Below are positions 25,907-38,422 of a DNA stretch of 64,000 bases, one piece after another. The notes beneath the pieces are model-generated. The model did no database searches. It was not told the DNA's origin and saw only the letters and a list, made by a program, of their open reading frames with translations. The translations under genes and the position numbers were made by a program. The stretch comes from Duganella sp. BJB480 (lineage in GTDB: Bacteria > Pseudomonadota > Gammaproteobacteria > Burkholderiales > Burkholderiaceae_D), in the NCBI GenBank assembly GCA_003416985.1, contig QVIN01000005.1:434001-498000 (forward strand), read 5' to 3'. The stretch's first letter is position 1; every line of letters starts with the position of its first letter.

Positions 25907-26875
25907 ATGCTGATTAATTGCGTGGCCTATCAGGACGGCCAGAAGCTGGCGGACATTCCCGTCGAGGAGATCAGCGAGTACATCGAGAAACCGGAGACCT
26001 TTGTCTGGGTGGCGTTGCGCGACGCCCAGCCGGACGAGCTGGCGATCATGCAGCAGGAGTTCGGCCTGCACGAGCTGGCCGTGGAGGATGCGCGGCGCGG
26101 CCACCAGCGTCCCAAGATCGAGGAGTACGGCGATTCGCTGTTCGTGGTGGTCAAGACCATCGAGTGCCGCGACGGCGACGTCGCCATCGGCGAGGTGGAC
26201 ATGTTCGTCGGCGACAGCTATGTGCTGTCCTCGCGCGACGGCCACAGCCAGCAGGGCTTCCTCGGCGTGCGCGCGCGCGCGGAAAAGGAGCCGCACATGC
26301 TGCGCCTCGGTCCGGCCTTCGTGCTGTACGCGCTGATGGACGCTGTGGTGGACCGCTACTTCCCGGTGCTGGACATGCTGGAGACGGAACTGGAAAAAAT
26401 CGAGGAGCTGATCTTCAGCCAGGGCAAGCAGCGCGACAACATCCAGCGCCTGTATGAGCTCAAGCGCAAGGTGACCATCGTACGCCATGTGGTGTCGCCG
26501 CTGATGGAGGCGGTCGGGCGGCTGCACGGCGGCCGCGTGCCGGCCATGTGCCAGGACACGCAGGAATATTTCCGCGACGTGCACGACCATTTGCACCGCA
26601 TCAGCTCATCGCTCGACACGATACGCGACACCATCGCCACGGCGATCCAGGTCAACCTGTCGATGGTGGCGATCGAGGAGAGCGAAGTGAACAAGCGGCT
26701 GGCGGCGTGGGCGGCGATCTTCGCGATCTGCACCGCGTTCGCCGGCGTGTGGGGGATGAACTTCAAGGTCATGCCGGAGCTGGAATGGAAGTACGGCTAT
26801 CCGTTCGCGCTGTCGGTGATGGTGGGCGTGTGCCTGTACCTGCACCGGCGCTTCAAGAAGGCCGGCTGGTTGTAG
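25907..26875 (+). CDS. corA: Magnesium/cobalt transporter CorA
   Basis: The 322-residue protein has the CorA layout: a large acidic N-terminal cytoplasmic domain, a long helix (DHLHRISSSLDTIRDTIATA) and two C-terminal membrane helices (WAAIFAICTAFAGVWGMNF and YPFALSVMVGVCLYL). The GMN pore motif is present at the end of the first membrane helix. CorA pentamers conduct Mg2+ and some Co2+ or Ni2+ across the inner membrane. ATG 25907 follows the ntrC terminator closely; no strong ribosome-binding site is seen. The gene is followed by a bidirectional terminator shared with the convergent TBDR gene. Confidence 0.95.
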   Translation: MLINCVAYQDGQKLADIPVEEISEYIEKPETFVWVALRDAQPDELAIMQQEFGLHELAVEDARRGHQRPKIEEYGDSLFVVVKTIECRDGDVAIGEVDMFVGDSYVLSSRDGHSQQGFLGVRARAEKEPHMLRLGPAFVLYALMDAVVDRYFPVLDMLETELEKIEELIFSQGKQRDNIQRLYELKRKVTIVRHVVSPLMEAVGRLHGGRVPAMCQDTQEYFRDVHDHLHRISSSLDTIRDTIATAIQVNLSMVAIEESEVNKRLAAWAAIFAICTAFAGVWGMNFKVMPELEWKYGYPFALSVMVGVCLYLHRRFKKAGWL

Positions 26876-26889
26876 ATGGAAAACAGACG

Positions 26890-26927
26890 AAAAAAAGCCC
26901 GCGCGAACTGGATCGCGCGGGCTTTTT
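26890..26927. terminator. Bidirectional terminator between corA and TBDR
   Basis: AAAAAGCCCGCGCGA pairs with TCGCGCGGGCTTTTT around a short loop. A and T tracts on both sides allow use by both convergent genes. Confidence 0.88.
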
Positions 26928-26944
26928 GTTTTACGTGCTGACGA

Positions 26945-29716
<2,772 letters not shown>

Positions 29717-29774
29717 TGCTTTTGAACTCCTAGCGAGGTTGCGGCTTAATACTTTGTCATTAAAAATTCCACAA

Positions 29775-29800
29775 TGGATAATCCATCTATAAATTATCCA
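29775..29800. promoter_or_regulatory. Inverted repeat upstream of TBDR (proximal)
   Basis: TGGATAAT-N10-ATTATCCA is a perfect 8-bp inverted repeat 59 bases upstream of the receptor ATG, in the expected promoter region. The left half also forms TGGATAATCCA. A regulator-binding site is likely; its protein is unknown. Confidence 0.5.
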
Positions 29801-29856
29801 AGGCGTGCATGAGACCACCGGAGCCCACCACGGTCAATTCACCTTCTGTAACAACA

Positions 29857-29879
29857 GTGAAATAAACAACACATTTCAC
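29857..29879. promoter_or_regulatory. Inverted repeat upstream of TBDR (distal)
   Basis: GTGAAAT-N9-ATTTCAC is a second perfect inverted repeat, 141 bases upstream of the same receptor gene. The whole gap 29717-30092 is AT-rich and holds no gene that I can support. Confidence 0.4.
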
Positions 29880-30092
29880 GGGAATATCAAAAAAAAGCGA
29901 TTTTTTTACACAAAAATACAAAGTATTTGGTCGTTTATGGCCGATTGGTGCTAGGAGATCGTCAAACATGCAACCATGTTCATAGGGCCAAAGTTGCGGT
30001 ATGTGATGACTGATTGTCGGCCTGATAATGGGCCTGGGGAGGGGCCGGCCGCCGCGATGCCTTGCCGCGGCCGGTCAGGAGGGGGGGAGGGA

Positions 30093-31733
30093 TCAGGGCT
30101 GCTGGTCGGCGGCCATGGACAAGGCGACCGCCTCGGCCACCTTGATGCCGTCGACGCCGGCCGACAGGATGCCGCCCGCGTAGCCGGCGCCTTCGCCGGC
30201 CGGGAACAGGCCGCGCGTGTTCAGGCTTTGCAGCGTGTCGTCGCGGCGCTTGATGCGGATCGGCGACGAGGTGCGCGTCTCCAGCCCGGTCAGGACGGCG
30301 TCGTGCTTGAAGTAGCCCTTGACCTGCTTGTCGAACGCCGGGAAGGCTTCGCGCAGCGCCGTCACGGCGAACTCCGGCAGGATGGTGGCCAGGTCGGTCA
30401 GGTGCACGCCCGGCTTGTACGACGGCACCACGCTGCCGAACGCGGTCGAGGCGCGGCCGGCGACGAAATCGCCCATCAGCTGGCCCGGCGCGTTGTAGGT
30501 GCCGCCGCCCAGCTCGAAGGCCTTTTCCTCCAGGCGGCGCTGGAACTCGATGCCGGCCAGCGGGTGGCCGGGGTAGTCGACTTCCGGCGAAATGCTGACC
30601 ACGATGGCGCTGTTGGCGTTGCGCTCGTTGCGCGAATACTGGCTCATGCCGTTGGTCACCACGCGGCCCGGCTCGGACGCGGCCGCCACCACCGTGCCGC
30701 CGGGGCACATGCAGAAGCTGTACACGGCGCGGCCGTTGGAGGCGTGGTGCACCAGCTTGTAGTCGGCCGCGCCCAGGATGGGGTGGCCGGCGTTGGGGCC
30801 GAAGCGGCAGGCGTCGATCAGCGACTGCGGGTGCTCGACGCGGAAGCCGATCGAGAACGGCTTGGCCTCGATGTAGACGCCGCGCCGGTGCAGCATCTCG
30901 AAGGTGTCGCGCGCGCTGTGGCCGATCGCCAGCACCACGTGGTTGGTGACGAGCTTCTCGCCGCTCTCCAGCGTCAGGCCGCGCACCTGGCCGCCGTCCG
31001 GGCCCTGCTCGATGTCGATGTCGACCACCTTGCTCTCGAAGCGGTATTCGCCGCCCATCTGCTCGATGTTGGCGCGCATTTGCTCGACCATCTTCACCAG
31101 GCGGAAGGTGCCGATGTGCGGCTTGCTGACGTAGATGATTTCCTCCGGCGCGCCGGCCTTGACGAACTCGGTGAGCACCTTGCGGCCGTAGTGCTTGGGG
31201 TCCTTGATCTGACTGTACAGTTTGCCGTCCGAGAAGGTGCCGGCGCCGCCTTCGCCGAACTGCACGTTCGACTCGGGATTGAGCTCGCGCTTGCGCCAGA
31301 AGCCGAAGGTGTCGACGGTGCGCTCGCGCACCTGCTTGCCGCGTTCGAGGATGATGGGGCGCAGGCCCATCTGGGCCAGGATCAGCGCCGCGAACAGGCC
31401 GCACGGGCCGGTGCCGATCACCACCGGGCGCGGATTCTGGTCGTGGCCGGCCAGCTGCTCGCCGTGGGCGACGAATTTATAGGACGTGTCCGGCGACGGC
31501 ATCAGGTGGGTGTCGTGGTGCAGGCGCTTGAGCACTTCGGCCTCGTCCTTGACGTCGACGTCGAGCGAGTAGATCAGCACGATCGCGGTTTTCTTGCGGG
31601 CGTCGTAGCTGCGCTTGAAGACGGTGAAGCCAAGCAGGGCGTCGGCGGCGATGCCCAGGCGGGCCAGGATGGCGGCCGGCAGTTCGGCCTCGGCGTGGTT
31701 GAGGGGAAGTTTTACTTCATTGAGTCGCAACAT
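30093..31733 (-). CDS. FAD-dependent oxidoreductase (COG2509-like)
   Basis: The 546-residue flavoprotein has a leading domain of about 100 residues, then a dinucleotide-binding motif VVIGTGPCGLFAALILAQMG, a GEGGAGTFSDGKL segment, AIGHSARDTFEML and a C-terminal FPAGEGAGYAGGILSAGVDGIKVAEA flavin-binding motif. This layout belongs to the uncharacterised NAD(P)/FAD-dependent oxidoreductases grouped with HI0933/COG2509-type proteins. The substrate is unknown. ATG 31733 gives the family-like start MLRLNEVKLPL. It lies 129 bases downstream of rsmE on the same strand. Confidence 0.88.
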   Translation of the reverse strand: MLRLNEVKLPLNHAEAELPAAILARLGIAADALLGFTVFKRSYDARKKTAIVLIYSLDVDVKDEAEVLKRLHHDTHLMPSPDTSYKFVAHGEQLAGHDQNPRPVVIGTGPCGLFAALILAQMGLRPIILERGKQVRERTVDTFGFWRKRELNPESNVQFGEGGAGTFSDGKLYSQIKDPKHYGRKVLTEFVKAGAPEEIIYVSKPHIGTFRLVKMVEQMRANIEQMGGEYRFESKVVDIDIEQGPDGGQVRGLTLESGEKLVTNHVVLAIGHSARDTFEMLHRRGVYIEAKPFSIGFRVEHPQSLIDACRFGPNAGHPILGAADYKLVHHASNGRAVYSFCMCPGGTVVAAASEPGRVVTNGMSQYSRNERNANSAIVVSISPEVDYPGHPLAGIEFQRRLEEKAFELGGGTYNAPGQLMGDFVAGRASTAFGSVVPSYKPGVHLTDLATILPEFAVTALREAFPAFDKQVKGYFKHDAVLTGLETRTSSPIRIKRRDDTLQSLNTRGLFPAGEGAGYAGGILSAGVDGIKVAEAVALSMAADQQP

Positions 31734-31862
31734 GGCAGATCGTTCCGAAAAATAACGGGCCCCGTAGTTAGCGGGGAGGAAGGCGGGCACGGCCCGCGAG
31801 CCGCTATTTTACCGTATGCGTCCAGGCATAAAAGAGCCGCCGGTGTCGGCTTGCGGCCGCGC

Positions 31863-32591
31863 CTAATCCATGCCGCCCCAGCTTGCGCTCAGTATCGCGA
31901 GCGCGGCCAGGCCGGCGGTTTCGGTGCGCAGGATGCGTGGCCCCATCGCCAGCGGCAGCGCGCCGCGGGCGATCGCCAGCTGTTCTTCCGCCTCGCTCAA
32001 GCCGCCCTCGGGGCCGACCACCAGCGTCACCGGCTGCGCCGGCTGGTGGCGCGCCCAGTGGGCCAGCGATTGCTCGGCGCGCGGCGTCAGGATGATGCGC
32101 TTGTGCAGGTCCTGCTGGCCGATCCATTGTTTGTAGTCCTGCAGCGGCGCCAGCCGGCCCAGCCGGTTGCGCCCGCTCTGCTCGGACGCCGACACCACGA
32201 TGCTTTGCCAGTGCCCCATTTTTTTCTCCGCGCGCTCGGCCGACAGGCGCACCACGCAGCGCTGCGTCGCCAGCGGCTGGATGCCAGACACGCCGAGCTC
32301 GATGGCTTTTTCGATGATCCAGTCCATTTTGCTGGCCTCGGGCAGCGCCTGCGCCAGGGTGACGGCAAACGGCAGCTCGACCTCGCGCGCGTGGTGGGCC
32401 TTGACCTCGGCCGTGACACTGCGCCGTTCGATCTGGCTCAGGGTGGCGCTGTATTCGCCGCCGGCGCCGTCAAACAGCGTGATGAGTTCGCCCTGGGCCA
32501 GGCGCAGCACCTGGATATGGTGGGCCACGGCGTCGGGCAGGGTGAGGATTTGGCCGACGGCCAGCGGGAGGGGGGCGTAGAAACGGGGCAT
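31863..32591 (-). CDS. rsmE: 16S rRNA (uracil(1498)-N(3))-methyltransferase
   Basis: The 242-residue protein has an N-terminal PUA-like RNA-binding part (MPRFYAPLPL...VAHHIQVLRL) and a C-terminal SPOUT domain whose trefoil knot includes LVVGPEGGLSEAEEQLA and LGPRILRTETAGLAAL-like residues (MGPRILRTETAGLAAL). RsmE methylates U1498 of 16S rRNA in the assembled 30S subunit using SAM. Length fits the family. It is the first gene on its strand beside a long intergenic region shared with the Oar-like receptor gene. Confidence 0.96.
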   Translation of the reverse strand: MPRFYAPLPLAVGQILTLPDAVAHHIQVLRLAQGELITLFDGAGGEYSATLSQIERRSVTAEVKAHHAREVELPFAVTLAQALPEASKMDWIIEKAIELGVSGIQPLATQRCVVRLSAERAEKKMGHWQSIVVSASEQSGRNRLGRLAPLQDYKQWIGQQDLHKRIILTPRAEQSLAHWARHQPAQPVTLVVGPEGGLSEAEEQLAIARGALPLAMGPRILRTETAGLAALAILSASWGGMD

Positions 32592-33134
32592 GCGGGGATC
32601 CGGTCAGATTGTCGTCGGCAATTTTAATCGCTGCCCGGGCTGGACGGGGAATTACCGCTGTGTTGGCGACTGAAAGTCTTCTGGATGGGGTTTGCGGCGC
32701 GGGAAGGATCGATCGCGGCGCCGTGCTGTCGCTACCGCGCCACACTGGCGCCGCGGGGCAACTGCCGGTTTGCCCGGTTTGCCCGGTTGACGAAAATTTC
32801 GTCATTCGCGGAATTTGACAATTTTGTATCGAAAAAAGGCCAACTATCAATATAAAATTTTCAAGAGCTGCAATCCGAAAAGGGAATGTGCGTCGTCATC
32901 ATAAAGTATTGTTGGAACAATGGATATTGATTTATACCGTTTGATACAGATTTTTTGCGATCACGTTGTTTTCTTGTGTAAGGGAAAGTTGCGTTGTTGA
33001 CAGCTTTGCCATATGCATGTTTTTATAAGAAGAAGGCTGAGTTATACAGCCTTGATTTTGGTAAATAAGTCTCCACGAGAGACGGGCTTCATTGCCTACA
33101 AAGGCAAATCTTTTTATTTAAATTGGGAAAAACC
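32592..33134. other. Long divergent intergenic region
   Basis: This 543-base gap separates rsmE and the Oar-like receptor gene. The first 200 bases are GC-rich; from about 32810 the DNA is strongly AT-rich and includes TTGACA at 32815-32820. It contains the palindrome at 32788-32804 and two tandem TGCCCGGTT copies at 32771-32788. I see no convincing gene; it most likely holds the receptor promoter and a long leader. Confidence 0.6.
32788..32804. promoter_or_regulatory. 17-bp palindrome upstream of Oar-like receptor
   Basis: TGACGAAAATTTCGTCA is a perfect palindrome around a central A, 331 bases upstream of the receptor ATG and next to a TTGACA element. It is a candidate operator. Confidence 0.4.
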
Positions 33135-36100
33135 ATGCTCAGGAAAACAGTTTTAGTCAACGCCCTGTCGATCGCGTTCGGAACAGCGGCCATGACCGTT
33201 GCCGTGATGCAGCCGGCAATGGCGCAGTCGAACGCCAGCGGTACCGTCTACGGCCGCGTTGCTCCAGGCACCGCGACCACTGTCGTGCTGAAAAATCTGG
33301 ACACCAACCAGACGCGTACCACCGCGGTCGACGCCAGCGGCGGGTTCAGCGTCTCCTCCATGCCGATCGGCCGCTACAGCGTTACGCTGATGAGCGGCGG
33401 TGCGGCGGGTTCGACCACCAGCCTCGAAGTGCTGGCGGGCCAGGGTGTCGAGGCCGTGTTCAGCACCGGCGTGCAGTCGGTGCAAGTGACCGGCCGCCGC
33501 AGCCGCATCGACATCTCCAGCGCCAACAACGGCGCCACCTTCACCGCGCGCGAACTGGACAAGCTGCCGATCGCCCGCAACGTCGACGCCATCGTGCAAC
33601 TGGCGCCCAACACCACCCACGGTGACCCGACCTATGCCGCAGGCTCCAGCCTGGGCGGCGGCGGCGCGTCGGAAAACGCGTACTACATCAACGGTTTCCC
33701 TGTCACCAATCCGCTGACCCAGCTGGGCGGCTTTGAACTGCCGTTCGGCGCGATCGCCCAGGCGCAGGTGCTGACCGGCGGCTACGGCGCCGAATTCGGC
33801 CGTTCGGTCGGCGGTGTGGTCAACATCACCACCAAATCCGGCACCAACACCTGGGAAGTCGGCGGCATGGTCTCGACCTCGCCGAAAGACACCCGCGCCC
33901 GCTACAAGGACATGTACTACGCCAATACCGGCAAGTTCCCGTACACGCCGGCCACCGCGACCACCCCTGCCAAGGGCACCGACGGTTCGCTGCGCATCCG
34001 CCGCGAAGACAACGACCGCGAACAGAACCAGTATTCCGCCTATGTCGGCGGCCCGCTGATCAAGGACACTTTGTTCGCCTTCGTCGCCCTGGAGCAGACC
34101 GAAGACAAGGTGTCGGGCGTCTACAACGGCCGCACGGCGCTGACCAACGCCTCCAACGGCTGGCGCGACTACCAGACCAACACCAAGCGCTACTACATGA
34201 AGTTGGACTGGAACATCAACGAGAATCACCGTCTCGAGTACACCGGCCTCGGCGATCTGCCGCAGACCAACACCCAGTACCGTTCGTACGACTACGCGAC
34301 CCGTGCCATCGGCAGCACCGTCAATTCCTCGACCCACGAAGAATACGGCCCGTTCAACGCGAACGGCGGCCAGGCCAACATCCTGCGCTACATCGGCAAC
34401 ATCACCGACGACCTGACCATCAACGCGCTGTACGGCAAATCGCGCGCCAGCCACGTCTATACGCCGAGCGGCTACGATCCAACGCTGGCGCAGGTCACCG
34501 CCTCGCCTGAGAACCAGGCCCCGGGCCTGAACTACTCCGGCGGCCAGCCGTTCAGCACCAACCAGCCATTCAACGGCTCCAAGGACAACGTCATCTCGAA
34601 ACGCCTGGACCTCGAATACAAGCTGGGCGACCACAAGCTGCGCGCCGGTCTGGACAACAACTCGATGTCCTCGCTCAACGCCGGTGACGCTCTGGCGGGC
34701 GGCGCGCTGTGGACCTACCTGAAGACCGATCCGAACAAGCCGACCACCGTCGCCGGCGGTACGGTTCCTGTGCTGGCTGGCCGCGGCCCGCTGGCGTCGC
34801 AGGGCTTCTATGTGTCGAAGAGCTTGTCGTCGACCATTTCCAACGCCTACGCCGGCCAGGACGCGCAGTACGTGGAAGACCAGTGGCAAGTGACCAAGAA
34901 GCTCCTGATCACCGGCGGCATCCGTCGCGAGGGCTTCTACAACGCCAACCAGGACGGCACCAAGTACATCGAAATGAAGAACCAGATCGCGCCGCGTCTG
35001 TCGGCCGTCTGGGACGCCAACGGCGACTCTTCGTTCAAGGTCTTCGGTAGCGCCGGCCGCTACACGCTGCAGATGCCGACCCTGATCGCGCTGCGTGGCG
35101 CCAACGGTTCGCTCAACACCAGCGAGTACTACACCTACACCGGCACCGACGCGCACGGCGCGCCGACCGGTCTGACCGCCGTGACCGGCGTGCTGTCGGC
35201 CAACAATGAATTCGGCCAGGCCAAGGATCCGAAGACCGTTGCAGCGCTGGACATGAAACCGTCGTTCCAGGACGAGATCACGCTGGGCTTCGAAAAAGCC
35301 TACAGCCCTGACCTGAACTTCGGTGTCAAAGGTACCTACCGCACCCTGAAATCGACCATCGACGACTTCTGCGATGGCCGCGTGTTCACCAAGTACGCCA
35401 AGGACCACAACATCGACACGTCGAACTATGAAGGTTTCAGCTGCGCCTCGTTCAATCCGGGCGAAGCCAACGACTTCCTGGTCGACTATGCCGGCACCAA
35501 GAGCAACTACACCCGCGTTCACCTGACCCAGTCCGACCTGGGCTTCGACAAGGCCAAGCGTAAGTACGCCGCGCTGGACTTCTTTGCCGAGCACCCATAC
35601 CGCAACGGCTGGTACGGCAAGCTGAACTACACCCTGAGCCGCAGCACCGGCAACACGGAAGGCCAGACCCTGTCGGACACCACGACCGGCCAGGGCGACG
35701 TCGCGGCGACCCAGACCTGGGATTACGCCCAGCTGATGAAGTACGCGGACGGCCTGCTGCCTAACGATCGCAAACACCAGATCAAGGGCTACGGCTTCTA
35801 CGAGGTGACGCCACAGCTGACCGTCGGCGGTTTCGTGACCATCGCCTCGGGTCGTCCACGCTCGTGCTCGGGTACCAACCCGACCACGCTGAACGACGTC
35901 GGCTACAACTACCAGTCGGCTTCGCACTACTGCTTCGGCGCCACCGGCGACCTGAATACGCCATCGCCACGCGGCACCCTGGGTCGTCTGCCATGGGAAA
36001 AAACCCTGGACCTGAACGCGTCGTACAAGCCGACCGCGCTGCCTGGCCTGACGCTGAAAGTTGACGTCTTCAACGTCTTCAACGATCAGTCGGTCCAGAA

Positions 36101-36215
36101 AGTTGTCGAGCGTTACAACACCAACCTGGCCCGCTACGCTCTGTACGAATCGGTACTGAACATGAGCGCGCCACGTTCGATGAAGTTCAGCGCGGAGTTC
36201 AACAAGAAGTTCTAA
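33135..36215 (+). CDS. Oar-like TonB-dependent receptor with carboxypeptidase-regulatory domain
   Basis: The 1,026-residue protein has a signal peptide (LRKTVLVNALSIAFGTAAM...AMAQ). A CarboxypepD_reg-like beta-sandwich follows (about residues 32-112, GTVYGRV...GGFSVSSMPIGRYSVTLMSGG). Next come a plug domain (LPIARNVDAIVQLAPNTTHG, YYINGFPVTNPL, GGYGAEFGRSVGGVVNITTKSG) and a long barrel ending FSAEFNKKF. This is the Oar/SusC-like subtype. Its signal peptide differs from the ETV-R-S-R type shared by the other five receptors here. Substrate unknown. ATG 33135 has only a weak GGGA motif ahead of it. Confidence 0.92.
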   Translation: MLRKTVLVNALSIAFGTAAMTVAVMQPAMAQSNASGTVYGRVAPGTATTVVLKNLDTNQTRTTAVDASGGFSVSSMPIGRYSVTLMSGGAAGSTTSLEVLAGQGVEAVFSTGVQSVQVTGRRSRIDISSANNGATFTARELDKLPIARNVDAIVQLAPNTTHGDPTYAAGSSLGGGGASENAYYINGFPVTNPLTQLGGFELPFGAIAQAQVLTGGYGAEFGRSVGGVVNITTKSGTNTWEVGGMVSTSPKDTRARYKDMYYANTGKFPYTPATATTPAKGTDGSLRIRREDNDREQNQYSAYVGGPLIKDTLFAFVALEQTEDKVSGVYNGRTALTNASNGWRDYQTNTKRYYMKLDWNINENHRLEYTGLGDLPQTNTQYRSYDYATRAIGSTVNSSTHEEYGPFNANGGQANILRYIGNITDDLTINALYGKSRASHVYTPSGYDPTLAQVTASPENQAPGLNYSGGQPFSTNQPFNGSKDNVISKRLDLEYKLGDHKLRAGLDNNSMSSLNAGDALAGGALWTYLKTDPNKPTTVAGGTVPVLAGRGPLASQGFYVSKSLSSTISNAYAGQDAQYVEDQWQVTKKLLITGGIRREGFYNANQDGTKYIEMKNQIAPRLSAVWDANGDSSFKVFGSAGRYTLQMPTLIALRGANGSLNTSEYYTYTGTDAHGAPTGLTAVTGVLSANNEFGQAKDPKTVAALDMKPSFQDEITLGFEKAYSPDLNFGVKGTYRTLKSTIDDFCDGRVFTKYAKDHNIDTSNYEGFSCASFNPGEANDFLVDYAGTKSNYTRVHLTQSDLGFDKAKRKYAALDFFAEHPYRNGWYGKLNYTLSRSTGNTEGQTLSDTTTGQGDVAATQTWDYAQLMKYADGLLPNDRKHQIKGYGFYEVTPQLTVGGFVTIASGRPRSCSGTNPTTLNDVGYNYQSASHYCFGATGDLNTPSPRGTLGRLPWEKTLDLNASYKPTALPGLTLKVDVFNVFNDQSVQKVVERYNTNLARYALYESVLNMSAPRSMKFSAEFNKKF

Positions 36216-36250
36216 GCGCGTCGCACGCCGGCCCCGGCCGGCTGCTGACC

Positions 36251-36288
36251 AAGGGGTGGCGTTCCGTCAAGGGGCGCCACCCTTTTTG
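36251..36288 (+). terminator. Intrinsic terminator of Oar-like receptor
   Basis: AGGGGTGGCG and CGCCACCCTT form a stem followed by a T run, 36 bases after the receptor stop. Confidence 0.8.
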
Positions 36289-36379
36289 GTTTGCCGGGCG
36301 CTGCTCTGGTAAAATACGCAGCTCAGAAAGTAGCGCGCCTACTGCAAACGAATTCAAACTCCGTGATTGACACACCACC

Positions 36380-38374
36380 ATGACTTCTACGCTCCCGCAT
36401 ACCCCAATGGCTAACGCGATCCGCGCGCTGGCAATGGACGCCGTCCAGAAGGCCAATTCCGGCCACCCAGGCATGCCGATGGGCATGGCCGAGATCGCCG
36501 TGGCGCTGTGGAGTGGCCATTACAGCCACAACCCGGCCAACCCGAAATGGGTGAACCGCGACCGCTTCCTGCTGTCCAACGGCCACGGCTCGATGCTGCA
36601 CTACGCGCTGCTGCACCTGTCGGGCTACGCGGTGACCATGGACGACATCAAGTCCTTCCGCCAGATGCACTCGAAAACCCCGGGCCACCCGGAAGTCGAT
36701 GTCACGCCGGGCGTGGAAACGACCACCGGCCCGCTGGGCCAGGGCATCGCCAACGCGGTCGGCATGGCGCTGTCCGAGTACCTGCTGGCGGCCGAGTTCA
36801 ACAAGCCGGGCCTGGACATCGTCGACCACTACACCTACGCCTTCGTCGGCGACGGCTGCCTGATGGAAGGCATCTCGCACGAGGTGTGCGCGCTGGCCGG
36901 CACGCTGGGCCTGAACAAGCTGATCGCGCTGTATGACGACAACGGCATCTCGATCGACGGCAAGGTCGAAGGCTGGTTCACCGACGACACCCCGGCCCGT
37001 TTCGAAGCCTACGGCTGGAACGTGATCCGCGCGGTCGACGGCCACGACGTGGCCGCCGTCTCGGCCGCCATCGCCGCCGCCAAGACCTCGAGCAAGCCGA
37101 CCCTGATCTGCTGCAAGACCATCATCGGCAAGGGTTCGCCCAACCTGCAGGGTGGCGACAAGGTGCACGGCGCCGCGCTGGGCGACAAGGAAGTGGCCGC
37201 CGTCCGCGAATACATCGGCTGGAGCGCCGCGCCGTTCGAGATCCCGGCCGACATCTACGCCGCCTGGGACGCCAAGGCCGCCGGCGCCGAGCGCGAAGCC
37301 GCCTGGAGCGCCAAGTTCGCGCAATACAGCACCCAGTTCCCGGCCCAGGCCGCCGAACTGAGCCGCCGCATGGCCGGCGAGCTGCCCGCCGCCTTCGACG
37401 CCACGCTGGCCGCCGGCATCGCCGCCTGCGTCGAGAAGAAGGAAAACATCGCCACCCGCAAGGCCAGCCAGAACGCCATCCAGGCGCTGGCGCCGGTGCT
37501 GCCGGAGTTCCTGGGCGGCTCGGCCGACCTGACCGGCTCCAACCTGACCAACTGGAAAGAGTGCGTGGCGCTGCGTTCCGGCAAACCAGGCAACCACATC
37601 AATTATGGCGTGCGCGAGTTCGGCATGTCGGCCATCATGAACGGCATCACGTTGCATGGCGGCTACATCCCGTTCGGCGCCACCTTCCTGACCTTCTCGG
37701 ACTACAGCCGCAACGCGCTGCGCATGGCCGCGCTGATGAAGCTGCGTTCGATCTTCGTGTTCACCCACGATTCGATCGGCCTGGGCGAAGACGGCCCGAC
37801 CCACCAGTCGGTCGAGCACATCTCGTCGATGCGCCTGATCCCCAACCTGGACAACTGGCGTCCGTGCGACACCGTCGAATCGATGGTGGCGTGGGGCGAG
37901 GCGGTCAAGCGCAAGGCCGGTCCGTCGACGCTGATCTTCTCGCGCCAGAACCTGCCGTACCAGGAGCGTTCGGCCCAGCAGATCGCCGACGTCGCCCGCG
38001 GCGGCTACGTGCTGAGCGAGGTGGCCGACGCCAAGGTCACGCTGATCGCCACCGGTTCCGAGGTCGAGCTGGCCGTGGCGGCCGCTTCCGCGCTGGCCGC
38101 GGAAGGCATCGCCGCGCGCGTGGTGTCGATGCCGTCGACCGATGTGTTTGACCGTCAGGACGCCGCCTACAAGGCCAGCGTGTTGACCAAAGGCTTGCCA
38201 CGCGTGGCAATCGAAGCCGGCGTGACCGATTTCTGGTACAAATACGTCGGTCTGGAAGGCGCGGTGGTCGGCATCGATACCTTCGGTGAATCGGCCCCGG
38301 CAGGCGTGCTGTTCAAGCACTTCGGCTTCACGGTGGAAAACGTCGTGGCGAAAGTCAAATCTGTCATTGCATAA
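36380..38374 (+). CDS. tkt: Transketolase
   Basis: The 664-residue thiamine-diphosphate enzyme transfers two-carbon ketol units in the pentose phosphate and Calvin-type pathways. The N-terminal ThDP motif is present as [19 protein letters not shown]...LIALYDDN, along with [18 protein letters not shown] at the N-terminus. The Pyr domain region reads [18 protein letters not shown]. The C-terminus is [22 protein letters not shown]...GVLFKHFGF. Length is standard. It is followed 48 bases later by gap, with a probable internal promoter. Confidence 0.98.
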   Translation: MTSTLPHTPMANAIRALAMDAVQKANSGHPGMPMGMAEIAVALWSGHYSHNPANPKWVNRDRFLLSNGHGSMLHYALLHLSGYAVTMDDIKSFRQMHSKTPGHPEVDVTPGVETTTGPLGQGIANAVGMALSEYLLAAEFNKPGLDIVDHYTYAFVGDGCLMEGISHEVCALAGTLGLNKLIALYDDNGISIDGKVEGWFTDDTPARFEAYGWNVIRAVDGHDVAAVSAAIAAAKTSSKPTLICCKTIIGKGSPNLQGGDKVHGAALGDKEVAAVREYIGWSAAPFEIPADIYAAWDAKAAGAEREAAWSAKFAQYSTQFPAQAAELSRRMAGELPAAFDATLAAGIAACVEKKENIATRKASQNAIQALAPVLPEFLGGSADLTGSNLTNWKECVALRSGKPGNHINYGVREFGMSAIMNGITLHGGYIPFGATFLTFSDYSRNALRMAALMKLRSIFVFTHDSIGLGEDGPTHQSVEHISSMRLIPNLDNWRPCDTVESMVAWGEAVKRKAGPSTLIFSRQNLPYQERSAQQIADVARGGYVLSEVADAKVTLIATGSEVELAVAAASALAAEGIAARVVSMPSTDVFDRQDAAYKASVLTKGLPRVAIEAGVTDFWYKYVGLEGAVVGIDTFGESAPAGVLFKHFGFTVENVVAKVKSVIA

Positions 38375-38376
38375 TC

Positions 38377-38382
38377 TATAAT
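38377..38382 (+). promoter_or_regulatory. Candidate -10 element upstream of gap
   Basis: A perfect TATAAT sits 41 bases upstream of the gap ATG, overlapping the end of tkt; the -35 region (GTCAAA) is weak. It may give gap expression separate from tkt. Confidence 0.35.
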
Positions 38383-38422
38383 TGCTTGTTGCATTACCTA
38401 TTTTTCTAATCAGGAGCATAGT

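Noticed and set aside
29976..32627. 883-codon plus-strand open frame opposite the flavoprotein and rsmE
   Set aside because: It spans two well-supported minus-strand genes and has shadow-type composition.
32763..32788. Tandem repeat or CRISPR-like repeat (TGCCCGGTT copies)
   Set aside because: Only two perfect copies and one imperfect copy without spacers; likely chance or replication slippage.
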